Source: an uncultured Cyclobacteriaceae bacterium
GTDB taxonomy: Bacteria; Bacteroidota; Bacteroidia; Cytophagales; Cyclobacteriaceae
Reading direction: 5' to 3'
Assembly (NCBI GenBank): GCA_947492745.1
Contig: CANLOE010000003.1
Location: 62,001 to 126,000 of the forward strand
Length of the DNA: 64,000 nt
Shown: positions 29,101 through 37,200 of the stretch, piece after piece
How the letters are laid out: each line of letters opens with the position of its first letter
How positions within the stretch are numbered: the stretch's first letter is position 1
Notes under the pieces: generated by a model
What the model was told of the DNA's origin: nothing
The model's database searches: none
Seen by the model: the letters and a program-made list of their open reading frames with translations, nothing else
Position numbers and translations under genes: made by a program

Positions 29101-31283
29101 TCATAACAGTAGAGAAGTATACTTCGGATGATCTTCCTGCCATGGCCTATACACTTCTGGTCGGTCGCGAAGAGATGGAACATCGTTTTGCCCTGACCGT
29201 AACGACTATAGATGAACTGAAAGATTCGCTACATTCTTTCATAAAGGATGAAAGGCATAGCGGAGCCACTGCTCATGTCAAGTACGGTGACATCGAGGCA
29301 AGAGCATTTGCGGAAGATGAGACAACCCTGGAAACCACGGCCAGGTATTTAGAAAAGGGTAATACCGAAGGGCTCATCGACCTATGGCTAAAGGGCGCAG
29401 AGATAGACTGGAATAGGCTGTATACCTCCAATAAACCCGGCCGTATTCGTCTACCTGCTTATCCTTTTGCCAAAAAACGCTGCTGGATAACGGGAAAGGA
29501 TAATCCTGATGAGCCGCTGTATCAAGTAAAGGCATCAAAAACCGATACCTCAAAACCACCGCTCGGCCAAGTAGAAGTGCCATTGGGTAATGGCAGTAAA
29601 AAAGCAGAAGACATTAGTAAACCCCTGAGCATTTCTTTGAGTGACCTGTCAACGGTAACATCGGGAAAAAAAGTAGCGCGAACTACTTCGGAAATTGTGC
29701 CCGGCACCGCGCCTAAATTACAGCTGAACCTTGAGAGAGAAATGGAAACTGCTCCGAGGGCACCATTGCCGAATACCACAACGGTTTCCGGGCCTACGGA
29801 CAGTATTGTTGAGGCACTGAGCCATAGTTTGGCAAAAGCGTTGTACATGGACATTGTAGATATCGATATCCACAAATCATTTATCGATATGGGGCTGGAC
29901 TCCATCATAGGTGTAGAATGGATAAGTCATATCAACAAACAATACGGCCTGTCCATATCGGCAACTGTAGTCTATGACCATACCACTATCCATGCCTTTG
30001 CCCACTATCTGGAGAAAGTTTTGGCCAAAGCAGCGGATGTATCGGAAATCAACAACGATGCCTCGCAAGAGGTACTGAGCAATACAACTGATACAGAGCA
30101 TAGAAGCAGGCCAAGCGCCAACAATCCTGAAAACCATGCGACGCTCGAAAAGTGGCTAGCGCAAAGTCTGGCAGAAGCGTTGTACATGGATATGGCGGAT
30201 GTTGATATCCATACATCATTCGTTGATATGGGATTGGATTCTATCATAGGTGTCGAATGGATAAGTACCATCAACAAGCAGTATGGCTTGTCGATATCGG
30301 CAACAAAAGTATACGATTATACCACTATCAAAGCATTAGCGGGCTTTCTGGTAGGACAAATGGATAATCTCCCCGCCACAGCCACGGATACCCCAGTACT
30401 GTCGGAGACCATATCGCAAGAAAAACGACCATCGGCTCCGTTAAATCCAGTAATGGATTTAACGGATGTGACCACTAACAATGACAGAACGATATCCACT
30501 AAAGCTATTGCAAAAGCGGATACGGTACCCGATACTGAGCTGGAAACATGGTTGACCCAAAGCCTGGCGGATGCCTTGTACATGGATTTGGAAGATGTGC
30601 ATATCGATAAGTCTTTTGTGGATATGGGGCTGGACTCCATCATAGGCGTAGAATGGGTACAATCCATCAACAAGAGACAAGGTATGTCCATACCGGCGGT
30701 CAAGCTATACGATCATACTACCATAAGGACATTGGCTACTTATATCAGAGAAGCCGGCCGCATAGGAGAGAGCGATATATCAGAATCCAACAGAAAGGAG
30801 ATGGCAGAAGTAGAAAGTGTCAGTAATGGCTATCCGGAAAAACAAGCAGTGCAACTGACCATGCCTAGCGTGGACATCGTATCTCAGGCTAGCAGGGGTA
30901 TGGAGTCATTGGACCAAATGATTGCCTCTGTTCAGAATGGAAGTTTGGATTTTAATGAAGCCGCGGACCTGTTTGTCTCTACTCACAACAGTGGGGTAGA
31001 AACGGAAGTCAAGTTCCCTACAGAAAAGGAGACGGCCTATGCACCTGAGGTATCAAAGGTAGCCGGTATCATCATCGAGCACCTTAGGGAAGTCGTTCCT
31101 GAGTTGGCCCATCAACCAATAGGACCGGAAGATAGCCTGAAGGACTTAGGTGCCAACTCTGTGGACCGTGCCGAGATAATCATGAAATCGATGGCTACAC
31201 TCGCCGTACAAGTACCGTTAACGGCCCTGGTCGGTGCTCGGAACATCGGAGAACTGGCTGAGATGTTTCTGAGTCAATCCTGA
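23142..31283 (+). CDS. PKS-A: trans-AT PKS, KS-DH-KR-ACP / KS-ACP-ACP-ACP / donor ACP
   Basis: 2,713 residues. Module 1: KS (13-450, Cys183 in TACSSSL, HGTGT, KSNIGH), DH (630-920, DHIVNGTSVLP and the Asp of HPSLMDAA), KR (1100-1350, Ser and Tyr present, RDN at the B-type position), ACP (Ser1416). Module 2: KS (1507-1950, TMCSSSL), then three tandem ACPs (Ser2254, 2367, 2499), each reading GLDSIIGVEW. The Trp six residues after the Ser is the flag of beta-branching ACPs. After a short helical segment (LDQMIASVQNGSLDFNEAA) the protein ends with a different ACP (Ser2673 in LGANSVDRAE), typical of the donor ACP of HMG-synthase cassettes, which is normally a separate protein. Start is GTG 23142 or ATG 23145, the latter equally likely. 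Module 1 should give an enoyl unit and module 2 a beta-keto that becomes branched. No loading domain precedes the first KS. Confidence 0.93.
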   Translation: MMTDEYPTTKSSDIAVVGMSCKFPGAKDYEEFWENLKAGKSSIQEVPANRWDWKAYWGDPLKDENKSNSKWIGFIDDVDAFDHEFFNISRTEAEIMDPQQRMMLEMSWSCFEDAGVCPRNLTGSKVGVFMGVFNFDYKELQERGDQTSIQAHHSTGTATAVISNRISYYFDFKGPSLSIDTACSSSLNAIHAAMQSLNKGECEMALAGGISLLLTPTRHISFSKTGMLSPTGSCKTFDESADGYVRSEGAGLVLLKPLEKAMEAGDNIVGILKGSAVCHSGKTYTLTYPNPDAQADVIVEALEKAELSADALSYIEMHGTGTPKGDPIEFEGILNAFQRSLTPAKMKANKQKYCGLGSAKSNIGHAESAAGVAGLIKTLLSLNNKQLPGLQNFSKLNHRIKLTDTPFRMVSDLEQWEPLKKGAKIQPRRAGISSFGFGGTNAHLIVEEGIEPKVLHEQKYSYYLIGISAKTEEALLQKKDQLSTWLEKNGTEENLISISATLLLARERFELKEAFVVRNLKELKAKLVDSSQGHYFKGKDDPEEQPLFKELGKNILKDIKAGKGIGAKPLLDKLLALAELYVKGYVLEWDMLFKNRIPFVKLPTYPFKKDRHWISSDNRTGGSDRSLRLSGIHPLLHENKSNISQLGFESVFTGNEFFLSDHIVNGTSVLPGVCYLEMARKAMEVASGMDMNESIVVLKNVVWAQPIIIDAIPANISIDLEFKNVDEAVFEISSTTDTGPILHSQGISELQQKGVLPVLDIDALKTDCEKHHLSAKDCYDTFGAMGFGYGPGFQGINEIYVGEAQALAHITLPTAVMDSTHDYVLHPSLMDAAVQATTSLFMYTADGTVQQPRMALPFAIDRVEVHATTGQLRWAYIRYAEGSSPLDKVIKLDLDICNEAGEVCVGIMGFSSRTLSGKPRIDNSRSSMLLKPTWVARPIEERTKEDYETHLVLSLGLDRARSENLPLHLSDIAYLALHHEGVVAAHYPTYAYQVFEEIKKILQSKIRGNALVQLLIPQNRPWLSGLSGLLKTAHLENPKFYGQLIAIDEQEDAKDIAEKLLSNSKDPSSVEIRYDNGKREAVQWEEETPEKNVHYPPLPWKDKGVYLITGGAGGLGKAFAKEIMTQSKQATVVLMGRSALDKSQVASLEAMAANEGQVVYRKTDLTNKSSVSKSIAYIVKTYGRIDGILHSAGIIRDNYILLKEKTEFEQVLGPKVQGLINLDHASRDVSLDFLILFSSTSGALGNPGQSDYAVANAFMDGYAHYRNQQVTAKERKGQTLSINWPLWKEGGMQIDELAEKAMYDSTGILPMDRDTGIRAFYGCLSSGLPQTMVIAGDLARARTLIMKTASVPEITAAGPTTHSRTESREENRRDTDERGLEKKTVEYLKKILSATLKTSPERLDATAPLEKYGIDSILVMALTGDLEKVFGSLSKTLFFEYQNINELAAYFLDSHRDRVIDLLEVKGMKKDTEVLHKSATAVNSPIPFHTKKVIERAVPDRQKETVEDEGIAIIGLAGQYPKAKNIQEYWNNLKEGRDCITEIPKNRWDYRPYFDKDKSKQGKTYSKWGGFLDEIDKFDPMLFNISPREAMMIDPQERLFLQCVYEVMNDAGYTREALQEYKRAGIGGNVGVYAGVMYGEYQLYGIKETMQGNPLALASFPSSIANRVSYFCNFHGPSIAVDTMCSSSLTTVHLACESLYRQECSVAIAGGVNLSIHPNKYLLLGQGGFISSKGYCESFGQGGDGYVPGEGVGAVMLKPLSKAMSDGDHIYGVIKGTVVNHGGKTNGYSVPNPNAQASLIGHAFEKAGINPRSVSYIEAHGTGTSLGDPIEIAGLSKAFKQKTKDKQFCAIGSAKSNIGHCESAAGISGLTKVLLQLKHQQIAPSLHSTELNPNIDFDNSPFVVQQNLSNWQKPTLMVDGQQKEFPRIAGVSSFGAGGANAHVILEEYVPVAEKKGIHVVSTKPWAIVLSAKTEMQVKTLAARLLQFITVEKYTSDDLPAMAYTLLVGREEMEHRFALTVTTIDELKDSLHSFIKDERHSGATAHVKYGDIEARAFAEDETTLETTARYLEKGNTEGLIDLWLKGAEIDWNRLYTSNKPGRIRLPAYPFAKKRCWITGKDNPDEPLYQVKASKTDTSKPPLGQVEVPLGNGSKKAEDISKPLSISLSDLSTVTSGKKVARTTSEIVPGTAPKLQLNLEREMETAPRAPLPNTTTVSGPTDSIVEALSHSLAKALYMDIVDIDIHKSFIDMGLDSIIGVEWISHINKQYGLSISATVVYDHTTIHAFAHYLEKVLAKAADVSEINNDASQEVLSNTTDTEHRSRPSANNPENHATLEKWLAQSLAEALYMDMADVDIHTSFVDMGLDSIIGVEWISTINKQYGLSISATKVYDYTTIKALAGFLVGQMDNLPATATDTPVLSETISQEKRPSAPLNPVMDLTDVTTNNDRTISTKAIAKADTVPDTELETWLTQSLADALYMDLEDVHIDKSFVDMGLDSIIGVEWVQSINKRQGMSIPAVKLYDHTTIRTLATYIREAGRIGESDISESNRKEMAEVESVSNGYPEKQAVQLTMPSVDIVSQASRGMESLDQMIASVQNGSLDFNEAADLFVSTHNSGVETEVKFPTEKETAYAPEVSKVAGIIIEHLREVVPELAHQPIGPEDSLKDLGANSVDRAEIIMKSMATLAVQVPLTALVGARNIGELAEMFLSQS
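30437..30466 (+). other. Perfect 13-bp stem with GTAA loop inside PKS-A
   Basis: TCCGTTAAATCCA and TGGATTTAACGGA are exact complements separated by GTAA, a GNRA-type tetraloop in RNA. It lies in the flexible linker between the second and third branching ACPs, where the encoded residues (LNPVMDLT) are little constrained. Function is unknown. Confidence 0.6.
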
Positions 31284-31335
31284 TCGAGATATAACAACCC
31301 CCGAAATAGCTGGACTGGAACATACGCATGAGAAC

Positions 31336-31362
31336 AAAAGACACCCTTCAAAACAGTCTTTT
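31336..31362 (+). other. Small hairpin in the PKS-A/HMGS gap
   Basis: AAAAGAC and GTCTTTT pair across a 13-nt loop in the 126-bp gap before the HMG synthase gene. The downstream arm ends in four T and could act as a weak attenuator. It may also be chance. Confidence 0.25.
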
Positions 31363-31409
31363 ACAATAGGATAGAAAATTATAGAATACAAGCTAAAATC
31401 TAAAATACC

Positions 31410-32675
31410 ATGAAATCAGTAGGAGTTGAATCAATGAATTTTTCCGGAGGCTCGGCATACTTGGATGTATCGGAACTGGCCGAATATCGCCAACTGGACA
31501 CCACAAGGTTCAAGAACCTTTTAATGAATGAAAAGACAGTGGCCCTGCCCCATGAAGACCCGGTCACCTTTGGCGTAAATGCTGCCAAACCACTATTGGA
31601 CGCCATGACCCCCGATGAGAAAGGTCGAATCGAGTTATTGATTACTTGTTCGGAATCAGGTATCGACTTTGGGAAATCCATGAGTACCTACATGCATCAT
31701 TATTTGGGTCTGAATAGAAACTGTAGGCTGTTTGAGCTAAAGCAAGCCTGTTATTCGGGTACTGCGGGCCTACAGATGGCAGCTAGTTTTGTCCTGTCGC
31801 AGGTTTCGCCGGGAGCCAAAGTCTTGGTAGTGGCTACGGACATATCCAGGTTTATCACACAAGAAGTAAAAGCAGAAGTTCCCAAGGAGGATTGGGCATT
31901 TGCAGAACCCAGCGGTGGTGCCGGTGCAGTAGCCATGATCGTCAGCGATAATCCAAAAATATTTCAATTGGATGCCGGTGCTAATGGCTACTACGGTTAT
32001 GAAGTAATGGATACCTGTCGGCCTGTACCCGACAGCGAAGCAGGAGATGCCGACCTATCCCTCATGTCATACCTGGATTGTTGTGAAAATGCGTTTTTGG
32101 AATATAAAAAACGGGTGACGGGTGCTGACTACCGTGATACCTTTCAGTACTTGGCCTTCCACACCCCCTTTGGAGGGATGGTAAAAGGCGCTCATCGTAC
32201 TATGATGAGGAAGATGGCCAAAGCGGCACCTCAAGAAATAGAGGAAGACTTCCAGAGACGGGTAATGCCGGGCATCTCTCATTGCCAGCGTGTCGGTAAT
32301 ATTATGGGGGCTACCTCACTATTGTCATTGATCAGTACGATCGATCAAGGTGATTTCCAAAATGCAAAGAGAATCGGTTGCTTTTCTTATGGTTCAGGTT
32401 GTTGTTCTGAATTTTACAGTGGTATTGTCACTCCTGAGGGCCAAGCATTACTACAGGACCAGAACCTTACAGGACATCTCAATAAGCGTTACAAACTGAG
32501 CATGCCCGAATACGAAGCCCTATTGGAGGGAAGTGGCGCCGTACGCTTTGGTACCCGTAATGTCCAACTCGATCATGCCCTCATACCACAGGCCATGGCG
32601 GTCTCGCAACATCAAGGTAGCTTGGTTTTGCATGAAATAAGTGATTTTCATCGCAAATATAAGTGGGCATCATGA
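31410..32675 (+). CDS. HMG-CoA synthase homologue for polyketide beta-branching
   Basis: 421 residues, the usual length of PksG/TaC/TaF-type synthases, starting near the family's characteristic VGVESMNFSGGSAYLDV. The nucleophile Cys114 lies in LKQACYSGTAGLQ. In this family the enzyme takes acetyl from a donor ACP (made by the decarboxylating KS from malonyl-ACP) and adds it to the beta-keto group of a chain on the Trp-flagged ACPs, giving an HMG-like intermediate. Here the donor ACPs are the C-terminal domains of PKS-A and PKS-B. Its gene is followed by ECH1 with a 4-bp ATGA overlap, so translation is coupled. There is only one HMGS for two candidate branching points. Confidence 0.95.
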   Translation: MKSVGVESMNFSGGSAYLDVSELAEYRQLDTTRFKNLLMNEKTVALPHEDPVTFGVNAAKPLLDAMTPDEKGRIELLITCSESGIDFGKSMSTYMHHYLGLNRNCRLFELKQACYSGTAGLQMAASFVLSQVSPGAKVLVVATDISRFITQEVKAEVPKEDWAFAEPSGGAGAVAMIVSDNPKIFQLDAGANGYYGYEVMDTCRPVPDSEAGDADLSLMSYLDCCENAFLEYKKRVTGADYRDTFQYLAFHTPFGGMVKGAHRTMMRKMAKAAPQEIEEDFQRRVMPGISHCQRVGNIMGATSLLSLISTIDQGDFQNAKRIGCFSYGSGCCSEFYSGIVTPEGQALLQDQNLTGHLNKRYKLSMPEYEALLEGSGAVRFGTRNVQLDHALIPQAMAVSQHQGSLVLHEISDFHRKYKWAS

Positions 32676-33439
32676 GCTATCAGTCCATAAAGGTCCGGTT
32701 CGAAGAGCAAGTATGTTTTATACAATTGTACCGACCGGAAGCGAACAATACCATTAACGACAGCTTATTGATGGAATGTACCGAGGTACTGAACCGTTGT
32801 GAAAAAGAAGCATCGGTGGTAGTGCTGGAAGGTTTGCCCGAAGTATTTTGTTTCGGGGCAGACTTCAAGGGTATGAGCGATAATCTGAACGATGATAACT
32901 ATCAGGGGAGTAGTCCAGAGCCATTGTATGACCTCTGGATGAAATTTGCTACCGGTCCTTATGTGACGGTAGCTCATGTAAGGGGTAAGGCAAATGCCGG
33001 AGGAATGGGTTTCGTGGCGGCTTGTGATATCGTGTTGGCCGATCACACGGCCACCTTCAGTCTTTCGGAACTGCTTTTCGGGCTTTTGCCCGCTTGTGTC
33101 ATGCCATTTCTCATCCGTAAGATAGGTTTTCAAAAAGCGCAATACCTAACCTTGATGACCAGCCCCATAAAAGTGCAACAGGCACTGGAATACGGATTGG
33201 TCGATGCAGTGGGCGAAAAAAGTAGTGACTTATTGAGAAGGTATCTATTACGTCTTAAAAAATTACCCAAAGCAGGTATAGAACACCATAAGCGGTACAT
33301 GCTGCAATTGGATGACTGCCTGGTAAAAGCCAAACCATTCGCCCTACGGGCCAATGAGGAAGTGTTTTCGAACACACACAACCTAGAATCCATAAGACTG
33401 TTTGTCGAAGAAGGCAAATTTCCTTGGGAAGCCAGATAA
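32672..33439 (+). CDS. Enoyl-CoA hydratase-like dehydratase ECH1 (PksH type)
   Basis: A crotonase-fold protein of 255 residues. It dehydrates the HMG-ACP product of HMGS to a 3-methylglutaconyl-type intermediate. Recognisable features are the oxyanion-hole segments FCFGADFKGM and KANAGGMGFVAACD and the family-like FSLSELLFGLLPA. The most likely start is ATG 32672, which overlaps the HMGS stop as ATGA; a GTG nine bases earlier is in frame but has no support. It sits between HMGS and ECH2 in the standard cassette order. Confidence 0.92.
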   Translation: MSYQSIKVRFEEQVCFIQLYRPEANNTINDSLLMECTEVLNRCEKEASVVVLEGLPEVFCFGADFKGMSDNLNDDNYQGSSPEPLYDLWMKFATGPYVTVAHVRGKANAGGMGFVAACDIVLADHTATFSLSELLFGLLPACVMPFLIRKIGFQKAQYLTLMTSPIKVQQALEYGLVDAVGEKSSDLLRRYLLRLKKLPKAGIEHHKRYMLQLDDCLVKAKPFALRANEEVFSNTHNLESIRLFVEEGKFPWEAR

Positions 33440-33456
33440 GCTAAAATGTTAAGATA

Positions 33457-34215
33457 ATGAAAAATGATGTTGTCCTTTTAGAAGAGGTCGGTGATGGTAT
33501 AGTGCAGATTACCATGCAGGACAAAGTACATAGAAACACTTTTTCCGATGACCTGAACGCGGGTTTGATCAATGCTTTTGAGAATATAAAAGCCAATGAA
33601 ACCGCTAAAGCCGTAATTCTTACGGGATATAGTAATTTCTTTTGCTCCGGCGGTACACAAGAAACACTACTGTCCATCTTTGAAGGAAAACAGAGGTTTA
33701 CAGATGAGAACCTGTACAGCCTAGCTTTGGACTGTAAGGTTCCGGTAATATCGGCGATGCAAGGACATGGTATCGGCGGAGGTTTTGTAATGGGACTCTT
33801 TGCTGACTTCGTAATACTGAGTAGGGAAAGTGTGTATACGACAAATTTCATGAAGTATGGGTTTACCCCAGGCATGGGGGCCACTTACATACTGCCCAAG
33901 AAACTGGGCTTGAGTTTATCAGAAGAGATGATGTTATCCGCTCGTAATTACCGTGGAGGTGAGTTGAAGTCCAGAGGCATTCCTTTTCCCGTATTGAACC
34001 GAAACGAAGTACTGCCCTATGCCCATGATTTAGCGAAAGATTTAGCGGAAAAGCCCAGAAATGCCCTCATTACCCTGAAAGCCCATTTGGTAAGTGACCT
34101 GCGGGCCGAACTACAGAGCTGTATCGATAAAGAACTGCTCATGCATGAGGAAACATTCCACGAACCGGAAGTGAAAGGACGAATTGAGAAATTATTTGGA
34201 AAAAACAAAATATAA
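33457..34215 (+). CDS. Free-standing ECH2 decarboxylase (PksI type)
   Basis: 252 residues, crotonase fold. The oxyanion segments are FCSGGTQETL and QGHGIGGGFVMGL, followed by YGFTPGMGAT, wording typical of PksI/TaY-like ECH2. A C-terminal His in MHEETF is the probable partner of the catalytic Lys/His pair described for this class. The enzyme decarboxylates the ECH1 product, setting the beta-methyl or exomethylene branch. It starts 17 bp after ECH1 and 6 bp before PKS-B, clearly in one operon. A second, diverged ECH2 is fused to PKS-C. Confidence 0.93.
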   Translation: MKNDVVLLEEVGDGIVQITMQDKVHRNTFSDDLNAGLINAFENIKANETAKAVILTGYSNFFCSGGTQETLLSIFEGKQRFTDENLYSLALDCKVPVISAMQGHGIGGGFVMGLFADFVILSRESVYTTNFMKYGFTPGMGATYILPKKLGLSLSEEMMLSARNYRGGELKSRGIPFPVLNRNEVLPYAHDLAKDLAEKPRNALITLKAHLVSDLRAELQSCIDKELLMHEETFHEPEVKGRIEKLFGKNKI

Positions 34216-34221
34216 CTGAAA

Positions 34222-37200
34222 ATGAACCCACAGGAAATCTTCCGTTTGCTGAAGGCAGGAAACATTGGCCCGGACGTTGCCAAAAAGCAGTTGTTGTCCT
34301 TTGCCGAAAAAAAGGAGCAATCAACTGAAGGTAATCACCCTTCAGAAAAGCGACCAAATAATGTAGACATTGAGCAAAGGCACAAAGTAGATACTGTTCG
34401 GCCAAAGCCTGAAAAAGACTTGGATAACCGCATTGCCATCATCGGAATGTCAGGACGCTACCCCGATGCCGGTCAGCTCGATCAGTATTGGAGTAATCTG
34501 GAACAAGGGCTAAACTCGATACGGGAAATTCCTCAATCGCGATGGGATATAAATGCCTACTATGATCCTGAACCCGGCAAAAAAGACAAAACCTACTGCA
34601 AGTCGCTGGGCGCTTTGGATAATATAGAAAGTTTTGATTCTCTGTTCTTTTCGATATCTCCCGCAGAAGCCGAACTCATGGACCCACAGCATCGCATATT
34701 TATAGAGGAGAGCTATAAAGCGTTCGAAGATGCAGGGTACACAAAGAAAACACTGGACAATGCCAACTGTGGGGTATATTTCGGTATTATGAGCGGCGAG
34801 TATGGTAAGGCATTGCATAAAAGTGGTTTTGGAGGAGAAGATGTAACGGGCGATAGCTATGCCATAGGTTCAGCACGCATCCCGTACTATCTCAACTTGA
34901 AAGGTCCTGCGATACCACTCGACACCGCATGCTCTTCTTCACTGGTCGGAACACATCTTGCCTGCCAGGCACTGAAAAATGAGGAAATCGATATGGCACT
35001 AGTGGGTGGTGTCACGTTATACCTCACGCCAGAAATATACATAGGCATGTGTGGTGCCCGTATGCTCTCCCCAGAGGGACAGTGCAAGGCATTTGATAAT
35101 AAAGCGAACGGTTTTGTGCCGGGAGAAGGTGCAGGTAGTATTGTATTGAAAAGGCTGGCAGATGCCGAAAGAGATGGCGATCATATCTATGGCCTCATCA
35201 TAGGGTCCGGAATCAACCAAGACGGCAAGAGCAATGGCATCACGGCCCCCAACTTAGGTAGCCAGATAGCCTTGGAAAGAGAAGTGTACGAAAAGAACAA
35301 TATAGATCCGGGGAGTATTTCCTACGTGGAGATGCACGGTACGGGCACAAAACTGGGAGACCCCATAGAACTGGAAGCTCTCTCGACTGTTTTTAAAGAA
35401 AAAACCACTAAAAAGAGGTATTGCGCAATAGGCTCCGTTAAAAGTAACATCGGCCATATTTCTGCTGCGGCCGGTGTTGCCGGTATACACAAAGTGATGA
35501 AGGCAATGCAACATCAAAAGCTTGTACCTTCCCTCAACTTCGAAGAACCCAATGAACATTTTGATTTTGCCGATTCGCCTTTTTATGTCAATACCGAACT
35601 AAAGGACTGGAATCACACATCAAAGCAGCCCAGACGGGCAGCCGTAAGCTCTTTTGGCTATAGCGGTACTAATGCCCACTTGGTATTAGAAGAATACCTG
35701 CCCAAGGAGAAAGCCATCGCTCCACCTCATAAAATAGAAAAACCCTTGTTATTTGTCCTGTCGGCACAAACAGATGAGCAGCTTCTTGAATACGCAGAGA
35801 AAATGGTAGGTCACTTGTCATCGACTACCGAGATGGACCTCATGGATTTGACCTACACGTCACAACTGGGCCGTGATGCCATGACATCACGATTGGCCAT
35901 CGTAGCAAGCTCGAAAGAAGATATCATTAAAAAACTTTCCGCCTTTATTCATGGAAAACCGATGGAAGGCAGCTACAAAGGCAATCGAAAGAAGGATAAG
36001 AAAAAAGTAGCAGATTTTAAAGAGAACGGAGAGACGGATCGTCTGCTGGAAGGATGGCTGAAAACAAGAGATTATAATCCCTTAGGGGAGCTTTGGGCCT
36101 ATGGTTTAGAGGTAGACTGGGAGTTGGGTTATACCGATACGGTCAGGCCCAAACGCATGAGCCTACCCACATATCCTTTTTCAAAAGAGAAGCATTGGAA
36201 AAGCATCAATACAAAGCTCTTCGGTTCAGATCCTTCTGCTTTCCATAATGTGTCATCATCGCAGCATCCGTTATTACATAAAAATGTATCCGGTATCGGA
36301 GGCATCTGCTTTGATTCGACTTTCTCTGCGCAGCATCCCCTTGTACAAGAAAATACCCAAGGTCCGGCCAGTATGGACCAGAGCGTACTTTATCCCGAGA
36401 TGGCCATATCAGCCCTGTATGAAGCCTCGAATCAAAATCGCCACTTCTATTTCAAAGATCTCCTGTGGGGAAAACCCACTCCAACCAATGGAGAGGAAGT
36501 AAAGCTCAAAACCAAGATATTCCTAGAGGAAAACCATAATGTCGCCTGTGAGGTAACCAAAGTCAGTGATGAGAAAGAGGTCGTTTGCTACCAGAACCGG
36601 GCAGTAGAGACTGAAAAAACCGTTCCCGAAAAAGTCGATCTAAAAGTATTGCGCAAAGGCTTTAGCGAAAAAACAATTACCAAAGAAGCGCTCAACGGTA
36701 CCGGAACCCTCCCGCCCCACACCGAAAAAATATATTGGGACCAAGACAAGGTATTGGTAGATGTTATGTTACCACCTACTTCGCAAGAAGAGGGCAGGCA
36801 TAAGTTTTACCTTCATCCAATCGCACTTAGGGCCGCTATACATTCGCTGAAGTGGATAGCACAGATAGAAGAAGATGCCTGTCCCATACCCGTATCGGCA
36901 GAACGTGTAGAGGTATTTGCTGCCTGTACATCAAGTGTCTGCTTGTTACTGCACTATGATGTGCAAGACGGGACATCGGGAAACAATGGTCATAAAATCG
37001 ATATTGATATTTACAATGATCAAGGCGATAAAACCCTACAGATAAAAGGACTCAAACTGATCATCCCGGACAGTACATCGCAAGCGGACGAGGCTACGAT
37101 GGACGTGTACCACTGGAAACCTATATGGAAGGAATCTATCTCAGCTGAGCCAACAGGGGTAATGGATACAACCAGAAGAGAAGTACTGCTGCTGGGACAG

